DNA of 64,000 bases from Methylomonas sp. UP202 (GCF_029910655.1 NZ_CP123897.1:496001-560000); one strand, 5' to 3'. Counted from the stretch's first letter, positions 21,068-30,055 are shown. Notes: generated by a model from the letters alone, not told the origin. Translations and numbers: made by a program.

Positions 21068-21813
21068 TGGATATTCTCAGCATTTTCGGAGTTCTGATAG
21101 GGTTTGCCGCGATCATCGGCGGCAACCTGATGGGTGGCGGCGAAATCGGATCGCTGGTCAACGTCCATGCCTTCGTGATTGTGGTCGGTGGTACGCTGGG
21201 AGCGACTCTGTTGCAGTTCCCCCCCAAGGTTTTTCTACGTAGCGTGCGCATCTTCGGTTGGATATTCGTGCCGCAGAACTTACAGCTGAAAAAGCAGATC
21301 GACAAAATCGTGCGCTGGAGCACCTTGGCCCGAAAAGAGGGCTTGCTGGGTTTGGAATCGGTGATAGAGTCCGAGAAGGACGGGTTCGCCAAGAAGGGTT
21401 TGCAACTGTTGGTGGACGGCAACGAGCCGGAAGTGATCCGCGATTGTCTGGACGTGGAATTAACCACCAAGGAGCATCTGGACATGCAAGCAGCCAGGGT
21501 GTTCGAAGCGATGGGCGGTTACTCGCCGACGATAGGCATTATCGGCGCGGTGATCGGCTTGATCCATGTCATGCAGAATCTGGCCAAGCCCGAGCTGTTG
21601 GGCAGTGGTATCGCCACCGCCTTCGTGGCCACGATTTACGGCGTCGGCTTGGCGAACTTGTTGTTCATTCCGATTGCCAATAAGCTGAAAGCGTTGGTGT
21701 TCGAAGTCACTCAGGCCAGGGAAATGGTCATCGAAGGGATTTCGTCGATCGCCGAGGGCGAAAACCCGCGCAACATCGAATTGAAACTCTCCGGTTTTTT
21801 GCTGGATAAGTAA
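21067..21813 (+). CDS. motC: Flagellar stator protein, MotA/PomA family (MotC type)
   Basis: 248 residues with four membrane helices. Recognisable parts are IIGGNLMGGGEIGSLVN, IVVGGTLGATLLQFP, the cytoplasmic charged loop, and GGYSPTIGIIGAVIGLIHVM followed by GSGIATAFVATIYGVGLANL. With the next gene it forms the ion-conducting stator. Its place behind cheB corresponds to MotC in Pseudomonas. The frame extends upstream from 20965, but ATG 21067, overlapping the cheB stop, gives the family N-terminus. Confidence 0.93.
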   Translation: MDILSIFGVLIGFAAIIGGNLMGGGEIGSLVNVHAFVIVVGGTLGATLLQFPPKVFLRSVRIFGWIFVPQNLQLKKQIDKIVRWSTLARKEGLLGLESVIESEKDGFAKKGLQLLVDGNEPEVIRDCLDVELTTKEHLDMQAARVFEAMGGYSPTIGIIGAVIGLIHVMQNLAKPELLGSGIATAFVATIYGVGLANLLFIPIANKLKALVFEVTQAREMVIEGISSIAEGENPRNIELKLSGFLLDK

Positions 21814-21815
21814 CG

Positions 21816-22679
21816 ATGGTACGCCGCCGCCGCAAACCGCCGCATCAGTCCGATAACCACGATCGCTGGATGGTGTCTTACGCCGATTTCGTCACGTTGC
21901 TGTTCGCGTTTTTCGTCGTGATGTACTCGATTTCGTCGGTCAACAAAGGCAAATACGAAACCTTTTCCGAATCTCTGGATCAGGCGCTGTTCCACAACGA
22001 GAAAGTCCAGCGCGACGCCGAGCCGATTCAAATCGGCGCCATTCCGACCACGGTTCAACCGATCGAGTTGCCCAACCTCGTTACGGCCGAGGAGCGTGAG
22101 CTGAGCGAGGAGATTATGCAGGAAAAGCGCCGTCTGGACGAAGTCTCCCAAGAATTTCAACGCGCGCTGCAACCCTTTGTCGAAAGCCAATTAGTCGGTA
22201 TTAAAAAGCACGATTTTTGGGTGGAGCTGGAAATGAACAGCGAGTTGCTGTTTGCCAGCGGCAAGGCCGAATTGTCGGCGAAGGCGATCCCGGTGCTGCA
22301 AAAGGTCGCCGAGGCCATACGCGATGTGCCCAATGTCATCAATGTCGAGGGTTATACCGATAACGTGCCGATTTCGACCGGTTACTTTCCGTCCAACTGG
22401 GACCTGTCGTCGGCCAGGGCCACCAGCGTCGTCAAGGAATTGGTCAAGAACAACATACCGTCGACCCGTTTATCGGCGGTCGGCTATGGAGAATTTCATC
22501 CGATTGCCGATAACAATCACGAGGAAGGCCGCTTCAAAAATCGCCGTGTCGTATTGGTGTTGATGTCCCAGGCATTTGCCCGCTACGGCATGAGCGACGA
22601 CGAACGTGCCAAGGCCTTGAATTTGGCGCCGCAGCCACCGGCGCCTCCCGAAGCGCCGGTCGCTCAACCGGCTCCATAA
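21816..22679 (+). CDS. motD: Flagellar stator protein, MotB/PomB family (MotD type)
   Basis: 287 residues: a basic N-terminus, one membrane helix carrying the ion-binding Asp24 (SYADFVTLLFAFFVVMYSIS), and a periplasmic OmpA-like peptidoglycan-binding domain (VEGYTDNVPI, NWDLSSARATSV, GYGEFHPIADN). A Pro-rich tail ends the protein. It anchors the stator to the cell wall. Confidence 0.94.
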   Translation: MVRRRRKPPHQSDNHDRWMVSYADFVTLLFAFFVVMYSISSVNKGKYETFSESLDQALFHNEKVQRDAEPIQIGAIPTTVQPIELPNLVTAEERELSEEIMQEKRRLDEVSQEFQRALQPFVESQLVGIKKHDFWVELEMNSELLFASGKAELSAKAIPVLQKVAEAIRDVPNVINVEGYTDNVPISTGYFPSNWDLSSARATSVVKELVKNNIPSTRLSAVGYGEFHPIADNNHEEGRFKNRRVVLVLMSQAFARYGMSDDERAKALNLAPQPPAPPEAPVAQPAP

Positions 22680-22690
22680 GCTGCGAATGT

Positions 22691-23494
22691 ATGAAAATCT
22701 GGTCAGTATCCAATCAGAAAGGCGGGGTCGGCAAAACCACCACGGTCGTCACCTTGGGTGGATTGCTCAGCACTTGGGGCTTTCGCACGCTGTTGGTCGA
22801 TCTCGATCCGCACGGCTCGTTGACCAGTTATTTCGGCATGAATCCGGAGGAAGTCGAACACGGCGTTTACAACTTGTTTCGGGATGCCAGCGAGAAAAAG
22901 AAGAATATCGATCCGGAGCTGTATGTCGCCCGCACCGATTTCGACGGAATCTCGGTGATGCCGGCCTCCACCGCGATCGCCACGCTGGACCGGCAGGTCG
23001 CGGCGATCGGCGGCATGGGCTTGGTGATTTCCACCGCATTGCATAAGCTTTCCGACCGCTATGATTACGTGATTATCGACAGTCCGCCAATGCTGGGCGT
23101 GTTGATGATCAACGCAATGGCGGCCTGCGAGCAACTGATCGTGCCGGTGTTGGCCGAGTTTCTGGCCCTGAAGGGGCTGGACCGTATGGTGCATACCATT
23201 CAAATGGTGTTTCATTCGCGCAAGACGCCGCCGCGTTTTACCATCGTGCCGACGATGTTCGACAAACGCACCAAGGCCGCCCGCGACGCGTTGGCGGCGC
23301 TGTATCGGCAATATCCCGACAACGTCTGGCCATCGGTGATTCCTGTCGATACTAAAGTCCGTGAAGCCAGCCGAGTCGGCGCTCCGCTGCCTTTGTTCGA
23401 CAAAACCGCGCGGGCGGCCGAAGCCTACACCGAATTATTGGAATTGTTATTGCTTGAAAATAGCGGCGACAACTCTTCGACACCGCATTCATGA
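22691..23494 (+). CDS. ParA-like ATPase of the chemotaxis cluster (ParC type)
   Basis: 267 residues with the deviant Walker A NQKGGVGKTTT, LLVDLDPHGS and DSPPMLGVLMINAM motifs of ParA/Soj proteins. Because it lies between the stator genes and a CheW-like gene inside the chemotaxis operon, it corresponds by position to ParC of Vibrio, which partitions polar chemosensory arrays to daughter cells, rather than to a chromosome or plasmid partition protein. No ParB gene follows. ATGA overlap with the next gene. Confidence 0.88.
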   Translation: MKIWSVSNQKGGVGKTTTVVTLGGLLSTWGFRTLLVDLDPHGSLTSYFGMNPEEVEHGVYNLFRDASEKKKNIDPELYVARTDFDGISVMPASTAIATLDRQVAAIGGMGLVISTALHKLSDRYDYVIIDSPPMLGVLMINAMAACEQLIVPVLAEFLALKGLDRMVHTIQMVFHSRKTPPRFTIVPTMFDKRTKAARDALAALYRQYPDNVWPSVIPVDTKVREASRVGAPLPLFDKTARAAEAYTELLELLLLENSGDNSSTPHS

Positions 23495-24192
23495 AACAAG
23501 CAAAACCGCCTCCGCGCATCGTCCAGCAGCAACTTGCTCTGGACGCCTATCTGCAAACCTTATTGGAAGTCGTTCCGGAGGCGGACGAGGCCGATCTGGC
23601 TACCGTCGCGCCAGCAGAACAGCGGTCGGTGCAGACACTGGCGCCCGATGTGGCGGTCCAAGCCGAGAAAGCCCTGATCCGCTTGCCGGAGTCCGCGCTT
23701 GTCGCGCTAGAAAATCCGGCTAAACTTCAGGCATTAACGGTAATGCCCGATTGGGCGCTGACCGAGTTCCAGGCTTTGTTTTTCAAGGTCGATCAATTGA
23801 TTTTGGCGGCGCCGCTGGTCGATTTGGCCAGAACCATCCGCCTCGAACGCAAACCCGGTAAAATTCCGGGCCAGCCCTCCTGGTTTCTGGGTTTGCTCGA
23901 CGATCAGGATAGCCGGATCGGCGTGCTCGACACCGGGCAATTGGTGTTCGGCAAGACGCGTGGTCAGCAACGCAATTTGGAGGAACGGCCGTTCAAGTGC
24001 GTGTTGGTGACTCAAGATAAAAAATGGGGTCTGGCTTGCGACGAAATTTTGTCGATAGGCAAACTGAAGCCGGAAAAAGTTCGGTGGCGAACGGTCAGGC
24101 GCAAGCGCCCTTGGCTGATCGGTACCGTGATCGAAGAATTGACCGCGATCGTCGACGTCAAACAATTGGTGCCGCACCGCAAACCTCAGTAA
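23491..24192 (+). CDS. CheW-domain protein, ParP-type array coupling factor
   Basis: 233 residues: a Pro/Ala/Glu-rich N-terminal extension of about 80 residues, then a divergent CheW domain (LILAAPLVDLARTIRLE, GLLDDQDSRIGVLDTGQLVFG, IEELTAIVDVKQLVPH). In Vibrio, ParP has this arrangement and links ParC with CheA so that arrays stay at the pole. The assignment rests on domain layout and neighbourhood. It overlaps the ParA-like gene by four bases. Confidence 0.82.
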   Translation: MKQAKPPPRIVQQQLALDAYLQTLLEVVPEADEADLATVAPAEQRSVQTLAPDVAVQAEKALIRLPESALVALENPAKLQALTVMPDWALTEFQALFFKVDQLILAAPLVDLARTIRLERKPGKIPGQPSWFLGLLDDQDSRIGVLDTGQLVFGKTRGQQRNLEERPFKCVLVTQDKKWGLACDEILSIGKLKPEKVRWRTVRRKRPWLIGTVIEELTAIVDVKQLVPHRKPQ

Positions 24193-24211
24193 TCAATCCG
24201 GATGGAACAAC

Positions 24212-24685
24212 ATGAGCGAAGATAGAAAACAAAGCGATCCGATCATGCAATGGGTGACTTTTTGCCTGGGCGACGAAAAATACGGCATCAACGTGATGCA
24301 GGTTCAGGAAGTGCTGCGGGTAACCGAAATTGCTCCGGTGCCCGGCGCACCGTCCTACGTGTTGGGTATCATCAATTTGCGCGGCAATGTCGTCACGGTT
24401 ATCGACACCCGAAACCGGTTCGGTCTGCCGTCCAAGGAAACCGACGACGCCTCGCGGGTCGTCATCATCGAAACCGACCGACACATCATCGGTATCTTGG
24501 TGGATAGCGTTGCCGAAGTCGTCGAGATGCGGGCCTCCGAAATCGAGACCGCGCCCAATGTCGGTAACGAAGAGAGTTCCAAATACATCCAGGGCGTCAC
24601 CAGCCGCGACAACCAGTTGTTGATCTTGGTCGATTTGAACAAATTCCTCAGCGACGACGAAAAAGCCGAATTGGACATGTTCTAG
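24212..24685 (+). CDS. cheW: Chemotaxis coupling protein CheW
   Basis: 157 residues with the complete CheW fold (FCLGDEKYGINVMQVQEVLR, PGAPSYVLGIINLRGNVV, VIDTRNRFGLP). It bridges chemoreceptors and CheA. It lacks the long N-terminal extension of the preceding CheW-like protein, so it is the canonical coupling factor. Confidence 0.96.
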   Translation: MSEDRKQSDPIMQWVTFCLGDEKYGINVMQVQEVLRVTEIAPVPGAPSYVLGIINLRGNVVTVIDTRNRFGLPSKETDDASRVVIIETDRHIIGILVDSVAEVVEMRASEIETAPNVGNEESSKYIQGVTSRDNQLLILVDLNKFLSDDEKAELDMF

Positions 24686-24752
24686 TTCGCCTAGTCGGTA
24701 AGGACCGGCGGCGATCGTTACCGAATAGCATTGCAGCCTCGGGAGGCTGGCC

Positions 24753-24914
24753 ATGACTGAAATCACTCCGATTAGTCCCAACCCGCCGGTCATTGTCGTT
24801 CCTCGGGTCGAGCGCGACGAGCGCCAGCGTCGCGAGCAACGGCAACAACCGCCGACCAAGCCCAAATTGCCGCCAAACCGACAACCGGCCGAACACATAG
24901 ACGAAAGAGTGTGA
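24753..24914 (+). CDS. Small Pro/Arg/Gln-rich protein, 53 residues, unknown
   Basis: A short gene in the cheW-DUF2802 gap. GGGAGG at 24741-24746 is six bases before ATG 24753, and the TGA overlaps the next ATG (TGATG). The product begins MTEITPISPNPPVIVVPRVE, continues with a basic/Gln-rich stretch (DERQRREQRQQ) and a Pro-rich part, and ends AEHIDERV. No membrane segment or signal peptide. The strong ribosome site and stop/start coupling argue that it is real. A part in chemotaxis or flagellar function is inferred only from position. Confidence 0.7.
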   Translation: MTEITPISPNPPVIVVPRVERDERQRREQRQQPPTKPKLPPNRQPAEHIDERV

Positions 24915-25336
24915 TGAGCGAATATCTGCTTTGGGCTTTGACCGTAGCGGTCGTCGCGATGTTGTTGCTGATGCTCCGTTTGTTGCACGACCACCGCAAG
25001 CTCAGGCAAGCCTATGGTTTGCTGGAGGCGCAGATTCAGCGTAACCACGACGATTTGGCCGGATTGTGTTCGGCGGCGGTTGCGGTAGACCGGCGCTTGG
25101 CGAATGCCGACGCCAGACTGAATAGTATCGCCGAACGGGTTGCCGAGCGGCCGCGAGCCGCCCTGGACACGCCGGCGGTGGCCGAAGCCGTTGAGCGTCC
25201 CGCCCAAGGTTACGAAGATGTGATAGCGAAAATTCGCCGGGGTGTCGGCGTCGAGGATTTGGTGCGCGATTGCGGCTTGACGCGCGACGAAGCGGTGCTA
25301 TTGACCCGCTTGCACGGCGGCCGGAGTCGTTTGTAA
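24914..25336 (+). CDS. DUF2802 family protein
   Basis: 140 residues: one N-terminal membrane helix (LLWALTVAVVAMLLLMLRLL), a helical, coiled-coil-like middle and a C-terminal DNA-binding-like helix pair (VEDLVRDCGLTRDEAVLLTRLHG). This arrangement is that of DUF2802 proteins, which commonly end gammaproteobacterial chemotaxis operons. The ATG at 24914 overlaps the previous stop. The last 39 bases overlap the 3' end of the convergent glycosyltransferase gene. Confidence 0.8.
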   Translation: MSEYLLWALTVAVVAMLLLMLRLLHDHRKLRQAYGLLEAQIQRNHDDLAGLCSAAVAVDRRLANADARLNSIAERVAERPRAALDTPAVAEAVERPAQGYEDVIAKIRRGVGVEDLVRDCGLTRDEAVLLTRLHGGRSRL

Positions 25337-26155
25337 TTCAAAGGTGTCGCCTACGCCGCGTTCGGCTCGAATCACAGCGGGGTCGGCGACTCGCGCCAAC
25401 AGTCGTTGGTAGTTTTGGTCGTGGCGGCTCCGGTCGTTTTGGCGATGCCATAAATGCAGCACCGGTGCCGCGAAGCGGCCTTCCTTGCGGCGAATGCCGC
25501 AGTGCAGCAAACGGATCACCAAGTCCGAATCCTCGTACCCCCAGCCTTCGTAGATTTCATCGAAGCCGTTCACCCTGAAAAAGTCATCTTTCCAGACCGC
25601 CAAATTGCAGGTCATCGCGTTTTGCCAATGTTCGGCGCGCGCGTAGCGCCAAGCGGTCAATGGCAAATACAGCAAGGGCAGCCAGCGGTTGATCCGGCCG
25701 CACAGGCGTTGCACCAAGAAATACGCCTTGCTTCGACTGTGTAACGGCAAGCCTTGCCTTAACACCTGCTCGGTATAAGCCTGGCTCAGCAGGCAGCGGT
25801 TGCCCGGCACGAAATAGCCGGTTTCGGCGAGTTGGCGGTGGCGGGCGACAAAGTCGGGCAAAGTCACGCAGTCGCCGTCGACGAACAGCAGGTAGTCGCC
25901 CCGGCTGACCGCAACCGCCCGGTTGCGTATCGTTCCGGCCCGGAAGCCGCGATCTTCGTGCCACACATGGCGGATCGGCCGGCTCGCAACGGCTTGCCAT
26001 GCGGCAATCCGAGCGGCGGTTTCCGGTTGCGAGCCATCGTCGGCGACCAAGATTTCGAATTGACTGTCCGATTGCGCCAGTAAACCGGCCAAGCAGGCAT
26101 CCAGTGCCTCGGGCCAGTTGTAAGTGGCGACGATGACCGAAATTAGACCGTTCAT
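25298..26155 (-). CDS. Family 2 glycosyltransferase with galactosyltransferase-like C-terminal part
   Basis: 285 residues. The N-terminal GT-A nucleotide-sugar domain is clear: ISVIVATYNWPEALDACL, ILVADDGS and the DXD-like FVDGDC. A C-terminal segment, NLAVWKDDFFRVNGFDEIYEGWGYED, is typical of GT2 enzymes with a galactosyltransferase C-domain. It is probably a lipopolysaccharide core or O-chain transferase, acceptor unknown. Its ATG overlaps the upstream stop (ATGA), so the much longer open frame upstream is not used. Last gene of the minus-strand operon. Confidence 0.87.
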   Translation of the reverse strand: MNGLISVIVATYNWPEALDACLAGLLAQSDSQFEILVADDGSQPETAARIAAWQAVASRPIRHVWHEDRGFRAGTIRNRAVAVSRGDYLLFVDGDCVTLPDFVARHRQLAETGYFVPGNRCLLSQAYTEQVLRQGLPLHSRSKAYFLVQRLCGRINRWLPLLYLPLTAWRYARAEHWQNAMTCNLAVWKDDFFRVNGFDEIYEGWGYEDSDLVIRLLHCGIRRKEGRFAAPVLHLWHRQNDRSRHDQNYQRLLARVADPAVIRAERGVGDTFELQTTPAAVQAGQ

Positions 26156-26901
26156 CGATGCAAGCGGTGCAGTTCCCGCAATTTCAGATATTTGTAATAC
26201 GTGCCTTCGGCATTGGAAATCGCCAGCATCAAGCCTTGCGGGCCGTCGAGAAAGCCGGCCTTGAGCACGTAGCCGCGGAAAAAAGTCCACAGCCCCTTGG
26301 CGATGGCCCTGCCCAGGCTGGCGCGCGCGCCGGCTTTGAACAGTTTCTCGGCACCCAGCGTCGAATAACTGTTGATTTTGTGCAGTACCTCTTCCGGATC
26401 GACGAAAGCCTCGTGTAACAACGGTTGGTTCAAACGGCCGATCGGGCCTTGCACTTCGACTCGTTCGTGAACTACCTCGTTGCTGAATCGGCCCGCGTCG
26501 CGCCGGAACAATCGCAAGACATAATCCGGCCACCAGCCGCTATGTTTAATCGGCCGGCCGCAGTAGCTGGACAGCCGGGGAATTTCGAAGCCTTGGATAG
26601 CATTTTGCCGGATGGCCTGTTGAATTTCCTCGGCCAAGGCCGGGCCGACTTCCTCGTCCGCGTCCAGCGACAGTATCCAATCGCCGCTTGCCTTATCCAA
26701 GGCCCGTTGTTTTTGCGGGCCGAAGCCGGGCCAGTCGGTCACGAACACCTGGTCGGTAAACTGGCGGGCGATCGCGACGGTGTCGTCGCTACTGCCCGAA
26801 TCGAGAACGACAATCTCATCTGCCCAGGCCACCGAGGCCAGGCAGCGGCCGATATGGCCGGCTTCGTTCTTGGTGATGACGATAACGCTAAGCATCGTCA
26901 A
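26152..26901 (-). CDS. WaaE/KdtX-like LPS core glycosyltransferase (GT2)
   Basis: 249 residues with LSVIVITKNEAGHIGRCL, VLDSGSSDDT and LSLDADEEV, then SSYCGRPIKHSGWWPD and NEVVHERV, a pattern seen in WaaE-type beta-glucosyltransferases that modify the inner core heptose. It overlaps the O-antigen ligase gene upstream by 14 bases. The exact sugar and acceptor are inferred from family resemblance only. Confidence 0.85.
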   Translation of the reverse strand: MTMLSVIVITKNEAGHIGRCLASVAWADEIVVLDSGSSDDTVAIARQFTDQVFVTDWPGFGPQKQRALDKASGDWILSLDADEEVGPALAEEIQQAIRQNAIQGFEIPRLSSYCGRPIKHSGWWPDYVLRLFRRDAGRFSNEVVHERVEVQGPIGRLNQPLLHEAFVDPEEVLHKINSYSTLGAEKLFKAGARASLGRAIAKGLWTFFRGYVLKAGFLDGPQGLMLAISNAEGTYYKYLKLRELHRLHR

Positions 26902-28090
26902 GCTCGGCCGGTCGGCTCAGCAACGCGCCCAGAAAGAACGCCAACATATAGCCCTCGGCGAACGTTTTGAAATGGGAATTGAACAGGCTGGAAGCACTGA
27001 TCGCCACCAAAAAACTCGCGGCGATCGCGCCGTAAGGCCGATTCGCCAAGCCCTCCCGCAAGCCGACGCCGATGTAGGCTAAAAACAGCAGTACGCCGAA
27101 AATCCCGTTTTCGACCCAGATAAACAGATATTGGTTGTGCGGGTCGCCGGTACTCATCGCGTGCCAACCCTGACCGTTGAGTTTCGCCACTTGCTCGTAA
27201 GCCGGTTTGAAACCCGAGGTGCCATAGCCCAGCCAGGGATGCTCGCGGATCAATTGCCAGGTATTGCGATAAAACACCACCCGCAGACCGATCGAGGTCT
27301 CGCTGGCGCTGGTTTGATAATGGGCTTGTTCGTCCAGCGTGACCTGTATCCGCTGTTGCACGGTGTCGGAGGTCGCGACGAACAGCGCAACCGCGACCGC
27401 CGCCGCGCCGATGAAATACGGCAATTTCCGAAAACCGTAAAGTGAGCCGAAAGCAAACACCGCCGCGACCGGCAGCGCCAGATAACCGCTACGGGCGGTG
27501 CTGACGAAGAAAATATTGAACACGAACAGCGCGGCGGCGCTCCAGACCGCGATTTTCCAACGCGGCGACAGCGGTTCGTGCAATACAAATAACGTACCGA
27601 GCAGCGCGGCCGTGAACGCCATGCTTTGTGTCGAATGATTGGTCATGAAGATGCCGGCGCCGCGGCCGCTACGCACCACCCAATCGGTCGCCCATAGTGG
27701 AATAGCGACGATAGCGGCGACGGCCATAACGCCGACGAAATAATAGACGAAGCGTTGTTGCCAGCGCCGCGATTGAAACAGGCCCAGCAGCATAAAGGCG
27801 TAAGCTAGTTTCTTCCAACTCGACAGGGTTTGCAGTTTGGCCGGCCAGTCCGTGTCGGCGTAAAAGGTGCCGACGACCAGCCAGGCGTAAAACGCGACAA
27901 TCATTTTGCCCAGCGGATGCCGCCACGATTGCCGCAGCGTGGCGAAGGCCTTTCCGGAAGCCAGCCAAGCCGCCAGCATGGCCACGCAAGCGATGCTGGT
28001 CGCGGCGGTGGACATCGGTACCGCGACGACCGCGAAAATCGCCAGTCCGCGGCTGACGTTCAGAGCGGTGTCGGAATAAGCGTGAGTCAT
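26888..28090 (-). CDS. O-antigen ligase family membrane protein (WaaL/RfaL-like)
   Basis: 400 residues with about ten to twelve hydrophobic helices and a large periplasmic loop containing IREHPWLGYGTSGFKPAY and DPHNQYLFIWVENGIFG, the segment carrying the conserved His of the Wzy_C/O-antigen ligase superfamily. It joins O-antigen or another glycan to lipid A-core at the periplasmic face. A Wzy polymerase function cannot be excluded. Confidence 0.85.
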   Translation of the reverse strand: MTHAYSDTALNVSRGLAIFAVVAVPMSTAATSIACVAMLAAWLASGKAFATLRQSWRHPLGKMIVAFYAWLVVGTFYADTDWPAKLQTLSSWKKLAYAFMLLGLFQSRRWQQRFVYYFVGVMAVAAIVAIPLWATDWVVRSGRGAGIFMTNHSTQSMAFTAALLGTLFVLHEPLSPRWKIAVWSAAALFVFNIFFVSTARSGYLALPVAAVFAFGSLYGFRKLPYFIGAAAVAVALFVATSDTVQQRIQVTLDEQAHYQTSASETSIGLRVVFYRNTWQLIREHPWLGYGTSGFKPAYEQVAKLNGQGWHAMSTGDPHNQYLFIWVENGIFGVLLFLAYIGVGLREGLANRPYGAIAASFLVAISASSLFNSHFKTFAEGYMLAFFLGALLSRPAELDDA

Positions 28091-28094
28091 GGAG

Positions 28095-28817
28095 TTAACG
28101 CCACAGTTGATAAATATATTTGCGTTTGAGTTTTTCCCAGCGGAATAGCCAACCTTTCAGCCACGGCGGCGGATCACTTTCCAATGCGCTTCGAAACAAG
28201 CCGTTCTTGCTGCCTTGCTCGACGACCGGCTCTTCCAGCCAGAGCATTTGGATGTCCAGCGCTTTGTCGATGGTCTCGAACTGGTTGTCGATCGGTTGCG
28301 CGATACGATTTTCGGCAATCCAATTCAGGCGTTTTTGCGCGGTGGCGGAGTCTATAATGTACGAATCGGCAAAGCGGCCGCGATGACCCGGATACAAGTA
28401 CTGGCCGGGGCGACGCTGACTTTTCGGCGTGAAGAAATTGCCGCCGGAGCCGATGTAAATCACTTTGTGGCCCTGAAATCGTTGGCTTTGTTGCAGGGCT
28501 CGCGTGATGCCCAACCGGAAGTCGGAGCTGAACACGGCGTCGTCTTCCAATACCAGCGCTTGACGGTTGCCGGCGGCGGCGATGCGGCGGAGCGCTTCGA
28601 GGTGTTTTAGCGCGCAGGACTGTTGGCCAGGCGTTAGGCCATCTGTGCCGAAGGTTAGACTCAAAATCTCGGGGGTCAATTCCTCGATATCCCAGTCCGT
28701 GACGAATTCGGCGCTCAAGCCGAATTCGGCCAATTGGCGTTCCATGAATTGGCGGCGCCCGGTAAAGGCTTTGACATTCAGTACCAGGATGCGGTCGAGC
28801 GTCGGCGATTCGGTCAT
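28095..28817 (-). CDS. Glycosyltransferase family 25 (LOS biosynthesis)
   Basis: 240 residues with the GT25 pattern: ILVLNVKAFTGRRQFMERQL at the start, GLTPGQQSCALKHLEALRRI, the acidic LVLEDDAVF, and SYIIDSATAQKRL. Such enzymes add galactose or glucose to lipo-oligosaccharide in Haemophilus and Neisseria. It is four bases from the ligase gene. Confidence 0.85.
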   Translation of the reverse strand: MTESPTLDRILVLNVKAFTGRRQFMERQLAEFGLSAEFVTDWDIEELTPEILSLTFGTDGLTPGQQSCALKHLEALRRIAAAGNRQALVLEDDAVFSSDFRLGITRALQQSQRFQGHKVIYIGSGGNFFTPKSQRRPGQYLYPGHRGRFADSYIIDSATAQKRLNWIAENRIAQPIDNQFETIDKALDIQMLWLEEPVVEQGSKNGLFRSALESDPPPWLKGWLFRWEKLKRKYIYQLWR

Positions 28818-28865
28818 GCAAAAGTCGAAAGTAATGGCTAAGGGACGATTATCGGCGGTTTTACG

Positions 28866-30008
28866 TCAAAACACATCCGATTGTTCTCGTGGTGCCGGAC
28901 GATGGTCGTGGCTTCGCTGCTCCAGTTCGGTGTCGATTGCTGCAATGATCCGCTCGGCCGGCAATTGTTCCAGGCAGTCGCTGCGGCTATCCTGACGGCG
29001 CTCGCAACCTTCCAGTTGGCAGGGCAGGCAAGCGCGCGGCGCGGCGTCTTGAATCAGATGCACGTTGCCGACTTGGCCGGAGCCACACTTGGCAAACGGC
29101 GGCCTGTTTTCGGCGTAACCGGTCGGCCAGGGCGCCCATTTGCCGGGGTCGGTCGGCCCGAATAGCGCGAATACCGGCACGCCGGTCGCGGCGGCCAAAT
29201 GGGTGATGCCGGTATCCGGGCCGACGAACAACGCAGCGTTGCCGATCAGCCGGCTCAGTTCGGCCAGGCTTGGACCACCGCTCAAATCCAAGACATCGCA
29301 AGCCAGGCCGGATTTGAATTCCGCCAAGACCTGGCGCTCGGCCGGCTGGCCGCTACCGGTCAATACGATGCGATAGCCGCGACCGGCTAAAAATTCAGCT
29401 AGTTGCCGCCACTGCGCCAGCGGCCAGGCCTTGTAGCGCCATTGAGGCTGAATGTGCAGCACCGCATAGGCGTGGTTCGCTAGAACCGTGGGTAAATCCA
29501 ACGATGACTCGGAATAGGGCGGCGTCAGCCGGAATACCGGCGGAATGCCAAGGGACTCGCAAAATCTCAGGTTTTCCAGCACCGCATGGCCGTAATCGTC
29601 GCCGAATATTAGCCAGCGGGTCAGCAAGCATTGCTTCCACCAAGCCTTACCGGTTTGCTCCGGTACGAAGCCCAAGCGGAGCTTGCCGGCCGCCCAGGCA
29701 TACAGCGTCGGCCGGTCGCCGGTCTGAGTCGAGATCGCCAAGTCGTAGCGGCGACATAATCGAGCCAGAATCGCCAATAATTCGAAAACCTTGGGTTTGC
29801 CCGGCACCGGAATCAGTGCGCTCACGTCCGGGTTGCCTTCCAGCATGCCGACGTTGCCGCGCGACAGCAGCACGTCGATGGCCGCGTCCGGATATGCCTG
29901 CTTTAGCGCGCTGAGCAAGGGCGTGGTCAACAGCGTGTCGCCCAGATAGCGCAGCGTTATCACCAAAATGCGTTTAGGTTGTATATTGAGCGGTTCGGGC
30001 GCCGGCAT
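28866..30008 (-). CDS. Family 9 glycosyltransferase, ADP-heptose:LPS heptosyltransferase (WaaQ-like)
   Basis: 380 residues. Family 9 features are RILVITLRYLGDTLLTTPLL, LDVLLSRGNVGMLEGNP, HIQPQWRYKAWPLAQW, and the donor-site segment VGPDTGITHLAAATGVPVFALFGPTDP. It adds heptose to the LPS inner core. ATG 30008 is chosen because the extra 23 residues from 30077 would run into the divergent msbA start. First gene of the five-gene LPS operon. Confidence 0.88.
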   Translation of the reverse strand: MPAPEPLNIQPKRILVITLRYLGDTLLTTPLLSALKQAYPDAAIDVLLSRGNVGMLEGNPDVSALIPVPGKPKVFELLAILARLCRRYDLAISTQTGDRPTLYAWAAGKLRLGFVPEQTGKAWWKQCLLTRWLIFGDDYGHAVLENLRFCESLGIPPVFRLTPPYSESSLDLPTVLANHAYAVLHIQPQWRYKAWPLAQWRQLAEFLAGRGYRIVLTGSGQPAERQVLAEFKSGLACDVLDLSGGPSLAELSRLIGNAALFVGPDTGITHLAAATGVPVFALFGPTDPGKWAPWPTGYAENRPPFAKCGSGQVGNVHLIQDAAPRACLPCQLEGCERRQDSRSDCLEQLPAERIIAAIDTELEQRSHDHRPAPREQSDVF

Positions 30009-30055
30009 GCATTGTTGTGTCGATAATAAAGCCGTTATTTTAAAGGTAAACCGCA

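Noticed and set aside
22691..23494. Chromosome or plasmid partition locus, hence a nearby replication origin
   Set aside because: There is no ParB gene, parS-like site or DnaA box cluster; the neighbours are chemotaxis genes.
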